DNA of 64,000 nt from Prochlorococcus sp. AG-363-B04 (GTDB taxonomy: Bacteria > Cyanobacteriota > Cyanobacteriia > PCC-6307 > Cyanobiaceae): NCBI GenBank assembly GCA_003278465.1, contig QCFC01000004.1, forward strand, positions 1 to 64,000, read 5' to 3'. The position numbers and the translations under genes are program-made. This document shows positions 1 through 7,400 of this stretch, one piece after another. How positions within the stretch are numbered: position 1 is the stretch's first letter; each line of letters begins with the position of its first letter. The notes beneath the pieces were generated by a model that was not told where the DNA came from, searched no databases, and saw only the letters and a program-made list of their open reading frames with translations.

Positions 1-243
1 ATAGCCAATGGCACCAGGTGTGTTGCGGATATAACCCGCCACACCAGCATTCCCTTTGTCGCCAAATCCAGCAGGCTATTTAACCGATTTTCCACTACCT
101 AGAGACCATTGACTGGAGTCATTTGAGAAAGCTTGCATTGAATTGGTGAAGGCTTTGGTAGTACCTGAACCATCAGAACGATGGACTCAAGTGAGTTTTT
201 TATCAGGACAACCCAGTTCACTCCAGTTTTTGATGTTGCCCAT
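1..243 (-). pseudogene. pstS: Decayed pstS fragment (phosphate ABC transporter binding protein)
   Basis: The minus strand reads as the middle of PstS, with recognisable segments such as NIKNWSELGCPDK, HRSDGSGTTKAF and GNAGVAGYIRNTPGAIGY. PstS is the periplasmic phosphate-binding component of the Pst transporter. Two stops lie in this same frame, TGA at 187-189 and TAG at 76-78. The TAG stands where the family normally has Trp, before PAGFGDKGNAG. No signal peptide or N-terminal region precedes it: the frame upstream runs into an unrelated small membrane ORF. The fragment continues past the left edge. The match to PstS is clear. That it is nonfunctional is inferred from the two stops and the missing N-terminus. 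Confidence 0.85.
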
Positions 244-390
244 TGCGCTGCCTTTCTTGGTGTCGAAAAAGAGTTTTATAGCCAATGGAAGAACTAGCCA
301 AAAGAGTGGAAGAGTTTGAGAATAAAGTCCAGCATTTAGAAGCAATGCTGCGATTCCAAGTAAGAAAAAGCAAATAAGTTCTGTACTCAT
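187..390 (-). CDS. Small membrane protein ORF running into the pstS relic
   Basis: A 67-residue ORF. The first 45 or so residues are hydrophobic with two probable membrane segments (ICFFLLGIAALLL and LFWLVLPLAIKLFF). The last 20 residues are PstS-like (NIKNWSELGCPDK). It is therefore a chimera: a small membrane protein whose original C-terminus has been replaced by the edge of a decayed pstS, ending at the first pstS stop. It starts 3 bp after the end of the next minus-strand gene and may be cotranscribed with it. No function is assigned. Confidence 0.45.
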   Translation of the reverse strand: MSTELICFFLLGIAALLLNAGLYSQTLPLFWLVLPLAIKLFFDTKKGSAMGNIKNWSELGCPDKKLT

Positions 391-392
391 TG

Positions 393-587
393 TTATCCAA
401 TCCCTGGGATATCAAAAGGAAGCTTGTCTCCTACAGCTACTAAGACTTTCTGAATGGCTGGAATACGTAATAGGGCTAAAGGAAGAACAATGTTCAACAC
501 GATCCAAGCTCCTCCAATGATTGGAGCCCATTTGCCAAACTTTTTGAGAAAGCCTTTTTGTTCTTTCACCTCTGCCATTGATTTCAA
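393..587 (-). CDS. Small single-span membrane protein, unknown function
   Basis: 64 residues. A basic N-terminus (EVKEQKGFLKKFGKW) is followed by one long hydrophobic stretch (APIIGGAWIVLNIVLPLALL) and an amphipathic tail ending LPFDIPGIG. The real start may be the second Met (MAEV). The composition is clearly protein-like and the type is common in Prochlorococcus. It lies directly upstream of the chimeric ORF on the same strand. I do not recognise the family. Confidence 0.7.
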   Translation of the reverse strand: MKSMAEVKEQKGFLKKFGKWAPIIGGAWIVLNIVLPLALLRIPAIQKVLVAVGDKLPFDIPGIG

Positions 588-733
588 AAGAGTCAGATCA
601 TTGATTCTTTCTAGCTGTGTTTAATGCTTTTAGCTCTTAGGGATAGGCTATATACATATAAGGAGGGTGGCGAGGTGATATTCCTGTTCTGTATGAAGAG
701 GCCCTTAAAAATCTGAGACAAAAACAATCAAGC

Positions 734-762
734 CTTCGGACGACCGACAAAGAAGTCCGAAG
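734..762. repeat. Inverted repeat / hairpin, 8-bp perfect stem
   Basis: CTTCGGAC at 734-741 pairs exactly with GTCCGAAG at 755-762 across a 13-nt loop. No T-run follows on either side, so it is not a classic Rho-independent terminator. It sits between the relic frame and the small membrane gene. Its role is unknown. Confidence 0.5.
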
Positions 763-773
763 AGGGACCCATT

Positions 774-943
774 CAACACTTAGGAAGGTTTGACTCTTCT
801 TCGCTTCTTTTCACTGATGGATTTCGATAACAACATCGATCAATAATGGGAACTATACCTTCTTCTAATTCTTGGAGAAGTTCAGCTTTAAATACTTCTC
901 TATTCTCAAGCTTTGGCAGTTCGTACCCTGTTTCTTGAAGAAA
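774..943 (-). pseudogene. Open frame without start, possible gene relic
   Basis: The minus strand is open for about 56 codons with protein-like, charged composition (for example QETGYELPKLENREVFKAEL and LEEGIVPIIDRCC). It has no start codon, and a TAA stop immediately upstream cuts it off from similar sequence. It lies downstream of the DUF1330 gene on the same strand. The composition suggests a decayed gene; the family is not recognised. Confidence 0.3.
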
Positions 944-992
944 TTAGAAGAGCCAAGATGGTTCTATGGAAAAGGGGGTGACGTAAAGACAT

Positions 993-1412
993 TTACTTGC
1001 CCATTGCTCTTCTTAATTTTGTTGCTTCATCCATCCCTTCCATGATCGTGAAGGTTGCGTGCTCTGTAGCGGCTTTACGGATTTTGCTGAGCTCTTGATA
1101 CTCCGCTGATTCATACGCCTCAACAGCTATACGCATGGAAGGGAACTCACAAATAACAGCTAAGTTTGCACCTTCTGTTTGTTCTTTCCCTTGTGGCTCA
1201 GTATCTTTTGCGAAGACTTTGCCTCCAACTTCATTTAGCCAAGGCCCTACCTTTTCTACGTATTCAGCAAAGAGTTCTTGATTAATAACTGTTGAGGTTG
1301 AGATCCAATAACCTTTTGCACCTTTTTTGTCCATAAGAATAATTGAGTCGAAAGCGCAGGGCGTGTGCCCTCCATCAACATCAAAGCATTTTTTGAACCC
1401 AATGAACATCAC
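993..1412 (-). CDS. DUF1330 family protein (dimeric alpha-beta barrel)
   Basis: 139 residues. The core matches the DUF1330 pattern: KGYWISTSTVIN, then a Phe/Tyr helix (FAEYVEKVGPWL), VGGKVFAKDTEP, AVICEFPSMRIAVEAYESAEY and a final region ending in ME-G. DUF1330 proteins fold as a ferredoxin-like dimeric alpha-beta barrel and their substrates are mostly unknown. The N-terminal 25 residues (MMFIGFKKCFDVDGG) precede the domain and may be a variable extension. Cytosolic; no operon partner other than the relic frame downstream. Confidence 0.8.
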   Translation of the reverse strand: MMFIGFKKCFDVDGGHTPCAFDSIILMDKKGAKGYWISTSTVINQELFAEYVEKVGPWLNEVGGKVFAKDTEPQGKEQTEGANLAVICEFPSMRIAVEAYESAEYQELSKIRKAATEHATFTIMEGMDEATKLRRAMGK

Positions 1413-1463
1413 CTAAAGGTTCCTTAAGGACGAGGTGATTACTTCTGTTTGCGAGTTGGCCGA

Positions 1464-1610
1464 TCAGCAGGACGCAGTAATCAAAACCCTCAAACAATTA
1501 CAAGCTCTTTTCTGTTTACTAGGAAGTCTAACGAATATTTCTCTGATCTTTTGCAATCGCCTTTGCCAAGAGCGAATAACAGAATCAGGAATCGGCTTAT
1601 TTATAGGCAT
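1464..1610 (-). CDS. Possible 48-residue basic protein
   Basis: This ATG-started ORF is too short for the track. It is rich in Arg and Lys (for example SWQRRLQKIREIFVRLPSKQ) and ends with a Cys-containing tail. Its composition looks more protein-like than the GTG-started plus-strand ORF that covers the same DNA. No Shine-Dalgarno sequence is visible. The surrounding 1413-1787 stretch otherwise shows nothing. Confidence 0.3.
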   Translation of the reverse strand: MPINKPIPDSVIRSWQRRLQKIREIFVRLPSKQKRACNCLRVLITASC

Positions 1611-1787
1611 AATTAAAAAGGTAAGAATCTTTTAACTATTTTCATCAGTCCACTATCTTTCCATGTCATCTCTGATATTCAGAAAGAAGAGATCCAGAGT
1701 AAATAGCGTCAAGAAGAGATCAATAATGAAATTAGGGACTGTATCTGTGAACCTGACCTTTATATATATACTCTATGTTTTGCAGTT

Positions 1788-2648
1788 TTATGATTTTTTA
1801 ATAACATTTTCTATGGAAGACCTAATATAATTAGGGTAATTTAATCTCTCAACTATTGTATTCGCTAGTTTACTGACTTCATTTATTTTATAATTAAACA
1901 ATCCAAGTTTGTCGCCAGCTTTTAATTGGTGGACTACTTTTACAGAGTCAATGAGCCATAAATCGTATTGATCAAATTTTATAGTGTGCCTCTCACAGTC
2001 CTGAATTAATGTGTTTAAATAACGGTTGAACTTTCGTGTTGTTATTTCTCCTCGAGTTTGCTTGGCAGATTCCTGAAGAAATGTGGAAACCTTATTTCCA
2101 AAGAGTTTTATTATATCGTTTGAATTGTGACCTATATTCCAAACTCTAGGACAAGTACTTAAGTTCCAGAAAGCTCTAAGAAGGATTCCGTTATAATCAT
2201 CTAAATGATAAATTGTGTGATTTGTCCTAGTAAATCTCCATGTAGAATACGAGGTTATTGGAACTTGAAACAACTGATAAAAAAGGTTTCCTACTTGTTT
2301 TTCTACTGAATGCATCGTAGCCAATAAGATCTCAGCTTTTTTTTTGTCAGTGTGAATAAGTTGTGCAGCAGTTCTAGCTTGAGCTTTTTTTATTTTCCAA
2401 TGTGAAATATCCTTGTACTTATTTGTTAAGCTGGAAATATTATCAGGCATATAATTAGGTGTTTGCAAAGCAGGGAAGTTGAATTGATTAATGTCAACTT
2501 CTGGCAGGTATTTTTCTATTAATATTAAGTTTCCTGCTAAATAGTTTTCTAAAATGATATCACGAGAATCCTTAAAGGCTTCTTGTGAAACTTTAACAAT
2601 CTTAAAAGATGATCCTTCTATTTTCCTGTTAGGTATTAACTCTGCCAC
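1788..2648 (-). CDS. Fe(II)/2-oxoglutarate dioxygenase-like protein, resembles Kdo hydroxylase
   Basis: 286 residues. The central region resembles the Kdo-hydroxylase (KdoO) family: an H-x-D iron motif in TIYHLDDYNG (about residues 146-150), then FWNLSTCPRVWNIGHNSNDI, where KdoO has a conserved PRVWR-G segment. A distal His lies in WLIDSVKVVHQLKAG, followed by LGLFNYKI in the position of the family's C-terminal strand. KdoO hydroxylates the 3-deoxy-D-manno-octulosonic acid sugar of lipopolysaccharide. The similarity is partial, so the substrate is uncertain; a role in surface glycan modification is inferred. The gene stands alone in a relic-rich region and is AT-rich. Confidence 0.5.
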   Translation of the reverse strand: MAELIPNRKIEGSSFKIVKVSQEAFKDSRDIILENYLAGNLILIEKYLPEVDINQFNFPALQTPNYMPDNISSLTNKYKDISHWKIKKAQARTAAQLIHTDKKKAEILLATMHSVEKQVGNLFYQLFQVPITSYSTWRFTRTNHTIYHLDDYNGILLRAFWNLSTCPRVWNIGHNSNDIIKLFGNKVSTFLQESAKQTRGEITTRKFNRYLNTLIQDCERHTIKFDQYDLWLIDSVKVVHQLKAGDKLGLFNYKINEVSKLANTIVERLNYPNYIRSSIENVIKKS

Positions 2649-2849
2649 TTTCTCACTAGTTCCACATGCAATTAGTTTAAATCAGACCACCTCGTTTGAC
2701 CATTAACCTTGTATTTATTGCCCATCTAGGTTCTACTTAACTTGTAATTGTTAATAGCAACAATGTCTATGGTGCTATTACTAAAGTACTTACCCTCAAT
2801 AATCTATTCAAGGAAGCCACGAACTTGCAGGCAATGGCATAGAAGATAT

Positions 2850-3200
2850 TTATTCTCGATCTTCCAGAGAGGAGTCCTTTAAATCACAAGCCAAATCACA
2901 TTCGGTCAATTGTGGGTTAGCGAGTCGATGGAGAATTCTTGTCATGTCCACTGCGGAAAGTTCACCTTCGCTGCTCCACTTCAATGTGGTTTTCCTTTGA
3001 GGAGAAACCTTATCAGAAACTTCCGTAATGAAACTATTCTTTCCTTCCAACTCATCTAAGTATGCCTTAGCAGAATGCAAGTCACTTGAGTACACACAGC
3101 TGCTTCTTGAGCATGATCGAAAGATCCGACCAGTATCACCTCTAAAACAAGTAATTGAACCGCCTTTAGGTGAAATAAGTAAAGGATTTGTCTTTATCAT
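2850..3200 (-). CDS. Hypothetical protein, coupled to upstream Cys-rich mini-gene
   Basis: 116 residues, polar, with several Cys (ITCFRGDTG, FRSCSRSSCVYSS, CDLACDL) and a helix-forming middle. The family is not recognised. Its ATG overlaps the TGA stop of the 53-residue gene upstream in an ATGA arrangement, which implies translational coupling and is the best evidence that it is real. No signal peptide or membrane segment. It is slightly higher in G+C than its flanks. Confidence 0.55.
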   Translation of the reverse strand: MIKTNPLLISPKGGSITCFRGDTGRIFRSCSRSSCVYSSDLHSAKAYLDELEGKNSFITEVSDKVSPQRKTTLKWSSEGELSAVDMTRILHRLANPQLTECDLACDLKDSSLEDRE

Positions 3201-3358
3201 TCTTTTGGCTCCTCTTTAAGATGAACTTCTATACATTGAGTGATACATTGCATGCCATCATCACCTATGGAGCATGCAGTAATGCATTCAAAATACTCAT
3301 CAATAGCATCGTATTCGATGTGAACATCTTGCATCTCATAAGGTCTTCTTGTGAGCAT
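3197..3358 (-). CDS. 53-residue acidic Cys-containing protein
   Basis: Below the ORF-track cutoff but convincing. A strong Shine-Dalgarno (AAAGGAGGTG) lies about 6 nt before the ATG, and the product is acidic with regularly placed Cys pairs (YFECITACSIGDDG, MQCITQCIEVHL). It overlaps the next gene by 4 nt (ATGA). Small Cys proteins of this kind are common in marine picocyanobacteria. No function is known to me; the Cys spacing (CxxxC twice) could serve metal or disulfide binding, which is inference. Confidence 0.75.
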   Translation of the reverse strand: MLTRRPYEMQDVHIEYDAIDEYFECITACSIGDDGMQCITQCIEVHLKEEPKE

Positions 3359-3539
3359 CACTTGCACCTCCTTTAGAGTGAATCAGAACATATCATAAAA
3401 AATTGTATTTGTGAAATAAGTAACAAGATATGTGGTAACTAGGTAATCCCTACTAGCCAAATAAGACTTAATATAGTTTTAAGTTCCAACCATATTTTTC
3501 TAATAAATATCGTTTAAATTGTCGTATAAAATAACAAAA

Positions 3540-3576
3540 AACCGACCTCATTCCTTTTCAAGCAAGGAGGTCGGTT
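3540..3576. terminator. Bidirectional hairpin terminator
   Basis: AACCGACCTC at 3540-3549 pairs perfectly with GAGGTCGGTT at 3567-3576 across a 17-nt loop. An A-run precedes it (a T-run on the minus strand) and TTAAAT follows. It looks like a terminator that works mainly for minus-strand transcripts. The surrounding 3359-3673 stretch holds no other feature. Confidence 0.65.
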
Positions 3577-3673
3577 AAATATTCATATTTCTAGAAGTTT
3601 CTTGCTCGTGATCGCCTGGGGCCAAGTGTCTAGGTGTAAGGCTGATAAAACTCAATTAAGGGCACCTAAAACG

Positions 3674-3865
3674 ATGCATAAAAGTGTCATTAATGCTTAG
3701 GAAAGCATCTATGACCAGCCCACTTATAGAAAGAGAATGTTGGAGCAGGGACCAGAAGTCAATTCACTTCTATTTGATACTCAGGCGGAGTTTCGATCAT
3801 TTATCCCTCCGTGTGTCATTGACATTATTTTGTATCAACAGCTACAAAACTGCAATCCGCCTTAA
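3674..3865 (+). pseudogene. Short ORF with in-frame amber stop
   Basis: Reading from ATG 3674 gives eight codons, a TAG at 3698-3700, then a long protein-like stretch in the same frame (including LEQGPEVNSLLFDTQAEF and PPCVIDIILYQQLQ) to TAA at 3863. The intact part can also start at ATG 3737 and give 42 residues. The composition is far more natural than that of the overlapping 70-residue track ORF. Either a small real protein starting at 3737 or a gene broken by the amber codon. Confidence 0.4.
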
Positions 3866-3868
3866 TGC

Positions 3869-4039
3869 CTATTTCTTCTCCAGTTCCTCTTGGTAGTAGG
3901 CCTTCAGCTTTTTGATGTGATCAGAGCTAAGGCAACTAATTCTTGAAGTGGCCGGTATTTCTAGAAGCGTACAAACAGCAAGCAAGTCATCAGTAACAAC
4001 TTTGAGCTGCTCTGCAATTTCTAAAACTCTGATCGTCAT
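3869..4039 (-). CDS. Stand-alone IF-2 N-terminal-like domain protein
   Basis: About 56 residues from the internal Met (MTIRVLEIAEQLKVV), preferred over the track start five codons upstream. The sequence follows the IF2_N pattern: (V)R-V-EIAEQLKV-TDDLLAVC-LL-IPA-S--S-LSSDHIKKLKAY. That small helical domain is normally repeated at the N-terminus of translation initiation factor IF-2. Here it is the entire protein, followed only by a charged tail (QEELEKK). It might bind RNA or ribosomes, but that is inference. It converges with the amber-interrupted frame on the other strand. Confidence 0.65.
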   Translation of the reverse strand: MTIRVLEIAEQLKVVTDDLLAVCTLLEIPATSRISCLSSDHIKKLKAYYQEELEKK

Positions 4040-4110
4040 GCCTTTTGTGTACATCCCTGAAAGACGTATCCTCCAAAGCCTTCTGCTGCAAGAGTTTAAA
4101 ATGTCAATTT

Positions 4111-4156
4111 AGCGTGCTCGCAAAGCACCCGCGCTACCAAACTGCGCCAAGCTCCG
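4111..4156 (-). pseudogene. 5' half of a tRNA-Pro-like gene (truncated)
   Basis: The minus strand reads CGGAGCT-TG followed by a D-arm (GCGCAGTTTGGTAGCGC) and an anticodon arm (GGTGC-TTTGCGA-GCAC). This is the layout of a bacterial tRNA-Pro 5' half. The anticodon triplet reads TGC where tRNA-Pro would have TGG. After the anticodon stem the tRNA sequence stops: no variable loop, T-arm or 3' acceptor strand follows. Partial tRNAs mark integration sites of islands in Prochlorococcus, so this is probably an island scar. The track ORF 4109-4324 runs through it and is spurious. Confidence 0.6.
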
Positions 4157-5049
4157 TGCCTTTTTAATTGTAGTTAGTGGCTTACTTGTAGGCCAGAAGA
4201 GTGATACAGCAGTACTTCTCTTTCTTGTAAAGGACATTTTAAGCCTCATAAAAATCAACTTCATAGAACTCAAAAGCAGACTTTCATCAATTTCTCGCGT
4301 CTTGACATGACAAAATCTTGCCAATTTTCATACATTCGTTGAAGCCTTCGATTTCACTAGCTCAAGAATGATGAATCTTGGGTAAAGGGCTTTAGAGCAG
4401 CTCTGCTTAATTCAACTGCAAAAGGTTGGCAAGTAAGAGAGCACAGAGGGAAGGCATATCTATAGCTTGAATACATCATTAGGTGCATTAAAGGAATTTG
4501 ATCTGATCTGAATTAATAGACTTTGACTGCATAAGCAATATATTTGGCAATATTTTTACGATTGTCATAAATAAGTTTTGGTTCAATTAAGTTCCGAAAT
4601 TCTGCTGAAATTTCAAGCTTTTCATTGACTAGGAGGTGGGCTTTTGTATAATCGTATGAATATTCCTCAAATATTTCAATATTATTTGATATTTGGAGCT
4701 GATGGTAATGTTTGGTTCTTTTTGAGGCAAAAAACTTGATTAAGTTGATTGAATAATGAGTTTTTCAATCCAATTTATTTTTGCACAGTTATGTATAATC
4801 TAGTATTTTTTTTCTAACATATTTCTTGTTAGTCTAGTCATTACTACAAATCAAAATTTTTTTCACCGATACTCTAGGAGCATAGTGGCAGTCATAGGTT
4901 TAACTCTTGTTCAGGGTGAGCTTCCAATGCACTGCAGGGCAGTCAGTAGCAGGCATCCATATAGGAAGTAACTGATGAGGTTCCGATTTTTCAACACGCA
5001 ATAGTTTCTTGTTCAATGTTAATCGATTCAACTATCAGAGCCAACCTAG
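4157..5049. other. Intergenic stretch with one start-less frame
   Basis: No intact gene. The only protein-like content is the start-less minus-strand frame at 4513-4764. The rest is AT-rich with no convincing frame, hairpin or promoter that I can see. Confidence 0.5.
4513..4764 (-). pseudogene. Start-less open frame, gene relic
   Basis: 84 codons are open on the minus strand between a TGA and a TAA, with no ATG, GTG or TTG. The translation is strongly protein-like (NNIEIFEEYSYDYTKAHLL, EKLEISAEFRNLIEPKLIYD). This looks like the C-terminal piece of a lost gene. The family is not recognised. Confidence 0.35.
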
Positions 5050-5401
5050 ATGCCACAAAAGCATAGTTTTGGAATTAACCAACGTCATATAAAGACTTCG
5101 AATATTACTGATTTGATATACCTTTTCACACGATATTATAGAAGAGGTTGCTTTTATTACTAACGGAAAGGGGGCTAAATCGAAGGTAGATAAAGCGAAC
5201 TTCAATATACACGAAGGTATGATTGCCAGTCCATTTGGAGAGCCGGAATTATTTAAGACAACTGCTCTGCCAAGAGAATTCTGTTTAATACTTAATAAAT
5301 TCCTTTATTCGGAAGCTGAGGCGATTAATAGAAAAGTTAGAATAATCATTAGATTTAAAGAAAAAGAGCATCTTTATATGCTTTTAACAAATTTAACGTA
5401 A
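5050..5401 (+). pseudogene. Frame-disrupted ORF pair, possible broken gene
   Basis: A 37-codon ORF from ATG 5050 ends at 5163. A second frame is open from 5117 to TAA 5401 and overlaps it. The second part reads well (EEVAFITNGKGAKSKVDKAN, FGEPELFKTTALPREF), and its usable residues extend upstream of the first ATG at 5219, which suggests that the original start lay in the other frame. A single indel near 5120-5160 would join them into one protein of about 115 residues. The family is unknown. Confidence 0.35.
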
Positions 5402-5985
5402 ACCAAGGAAATAGAGTTAATTAATGCTCAACCTATTTTCTGAGAACTTCACCCTTATGAAACTGTAGTTAATGAATTGCGTATTTTTATTCGAATAAAT
5501 TTTAGTTCATATTTTCGGTTCCCGATAGCAATCATTAATACAAGGGTATGGATCATGCTTATAAAAATTCTGGTGTAGAATTGTTTTAATTATACAAATA
5601 TATGTAAGGAACAAAACAATCGAAATTATTCATTAATAGTTGCTGAATTAAATCTTTTGAATGAATGGAGTAAATTGCTATTATCTAAAAAATAATGGTA
5701 ACATTCTATGATGATACTTTGTACTGAAATGTATCCTTGTATTATTAGAACCTTATTTTAATAAAATGCATTAGACTTTACCGTGAGATGGCCTTTTGAA
5801 TATTAGATTGGGCTTCTTATTTATGTTGTATCATTAGGCAACAATCTCTCCGTGCTGATAGTTAGTCGATGGCTATTCCTAGCCTTAATTTAGTTAATTA
5901 GTGCTATTTAATCAAGACTCATCATCTTCGTTAACAAATTCACTTTCCCGATATTGAACAAGTATTCTATTGTATGAAGATGCAG
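5402..5985. other. Intergenic stretch, nothing seen
   Basis: AT-rich DNA with no reading frame, hairpin or repeat that I can support on either strand. Confidence 0.5.
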
Positions 5986-6165
5986 TTATCCATCATTATT
6001 ATCTTTACCGAATAATGGACCCGTAAACAAAAAATAGCCAATAGCCACAAGAAATAATAGAAAAGCAATTAAATTTGGAATAATTCCTCCAATCATTTGA
6101 GATTCTCCGAAGATTAAAAATACTGATGCAACAAACACTCTGGATATGTTGTCTGCGAAACTCAT
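5986..6165 (-). CDS. 59-residue membrane protein, unknown function
   Basis: Just under the track cutoff. It has an N-terminal hydrophobic segment (RVFVASVFLIFG), a second span (IIPNLIAFLLFLVAIGYFLF) and a short charged tail (GKDNNDG). It starts 4 bp downstream of the stop of the 95-residue gene on the same strand, so the two are probably one transcript. No recognised family. Confidence 0.6.
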   Translation of the reverse strand: MSFADNISRVFVASVFLIFGESQMIGGIIPNLIAFLLFLVAIGYFLFTGPLFGKDNNDG

Positions 6166-6169
6166 CTTG

Positions 6170-6457
6170 TTATACTCTCATAGAATTTAATGTCTCTAGA
6201 GCTTTTTCTAAAGATAGTCCAGCCATAGCTTTAGCAACCAACCAGGTTTGATCGTCAGAGATACCTTCCAGAATTTTAATTAGTTCCTCGGCGGTTTCCT
6301 TGTTCCCACCAACTTTCTCAGGATTATCTTTTAGCAACCTTATATTTTTATTTATTGTCCTTCGGCCATTACTTCTGAGGATTGAGTTGTGAAGTTTGCA
6401 ACGCCAACTGGTCTGGAATGAGCTACCATCTAAAGCCTTATACATAAAAAAATACAA
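6170..6457 (-). CDS. Hypothetical protein, helical
   Basis: 95 residues. The C-terminal half is clearly protein-like and helical (NKETAEELIKILEGISDD, AKAMAGLSLEKALETLNSM). The N-terminal half is basic, Ser/Arg-rich and less convincing, so the true start could be further in. It lies 4 bp upstream of the 59-residue membrane protein and probably shares its transcript. No function assigned. Confidence 0.5.
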   Translation of the reverse strand: MYFFMYKALDGSSFQTSWRCKLHNSILRSNGRRTINKNIRLLKDNPEKVGGNKETAEELIKILEGISDDQTWLVAKAMAGLSLEKALETLNSMRV

Positions 6458-6767
6458 GATTTTTATTTATAGCTTATATGGTTGCGAATGGCTAGCATTT
6501 AATTACCTTGAAATAAATCAGAGTTTTAGAAAAATCCTGCCCTAATTTTTGATTGTAGCTTTATTCTCTTACGCTTTCTTCTATTGTTGATTAGGAACGT
6601 ATGAATGGATAAGTAGTAATAGCTTGGTCAAGATATAAATTTTATGAACAGGTATGTATCTAGTTGTTATTTATAATAGTTATATGTCTCACCTACTTTT
6701 AATCTTGGTAGATATCACTTACTCTTTATTCTCCTTTTTCTATTTTATTAGTTACTATCAACTTAAT

Positions 6768-7217
6768 TTATTTAAATGGTTTTTGTCGAATTGGAGGCAT
6801 CCTTATGCTCTTAGTAGATTTGTTTGGGATTTTTCCTGCATATTGAGCCAGGTAACTATCAAGTTCTTCTTTGCTAGAACCAAGATTATTTCCACATTTA
6901 TCATATATATTATTGGATAGAGATGCAACTAGGTCTTCTTTTGGGGCTGACATGATTTCATTGATAATAGGTGAGAAAAGTAAACCTTTTGTTAGTTGAA
7001 TAGCAGCTTTTTCCCCAGCTTTTTCAGGAGGTATTCCATTTTCAATTGATCTACAAAAATTATTAGAAAATTTCATGCTTAGATCATCGAGATCAGGCGA
7101 TAAATCTATCGTTGATGAAAACATTATGACTGGTGTTAAAAGAGATATTATTGTAATAAGAATTGCAAGAATGAAATGGCTCATTGAATTAGGCATCAGA
7201 ATGTCACTATAGGTCAC
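6768..7217 (-). CDS. Secreted or membrane-anchored hypothetical protein
   Basis: Up to 149 residues. The likely start is the internal Met of MSHFILAILITIISLL (ATG at 7184), which gives a classical signal peptide or anchor. The mature part has two Cys (NNFCRSIENG, YDKCGNNLGSS), is otherwise hydrophilic, and ends in a basic Pro-rich tail (RMPPIRQKPFK). A role outside the inner membrane is likely. The family is not recognised. The plus-strand ORF 6654-6920 overlapping it is a shadow. Confidence 0.6.
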   Translation of the reverse strand: MTYSDILMPNSMSHFILAILITIISLLTPVIMFSSTIDLSPDLDDLSMKFSNNFCRSIENGIPPEKAGEKAAIQLTKGLLFSPIINEIMSAPKEDLVASLSNNIYDKCGNNLGSSKEELDSYLAQYAGKIPNKSTKSIRMPPIRQKPFK

Positions 7218-7400
7218 TCTATCAAGAAATATATTTATTAAAAAAATAATTTTTAATAAATATTTTCTTCAAGAAAGGACTGGCAAACAATATCTTCTTG
7301 TTTCTTAGTCGGAATTGCCATTCATTGATTTTAGCTATTGCCTTATTTGTGATCCTCATCGTCAATTATAAAGAAGAGTTCATTTTTGCTTATTCAATTT

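Larger units (their letters stand above)
588..992. other. Intergenic stretch with hairpin and gene relic
   Basis: No intact gene is seen. The stretch contains a perfect 8-bp inverted repeat at 734-762 and the stop-interrupted minus-strand frame at 774-943. A TATACATATA-like AT tract near 650 could be promoter material for the minus-strand gene at 393-587, but this is weak. Confidence 0.5.

Noticed and set aside
1435-1635. 66-residue plus-strand ORF
   Set aside because: GTG start and unnatural composition; the minus strand offers a better small ORF.
4109-4324. 71-residue minus-strand ORF
   Set aside because: Its last third is the tRNA-Pro-like fragment and its composition is unlike a protein.
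6654-6920. 88-residue plus-strand ORF
   Set aside because: Overlaps the signal-peptide protein on the minus strand; composition is that of random AT-rich DNA.
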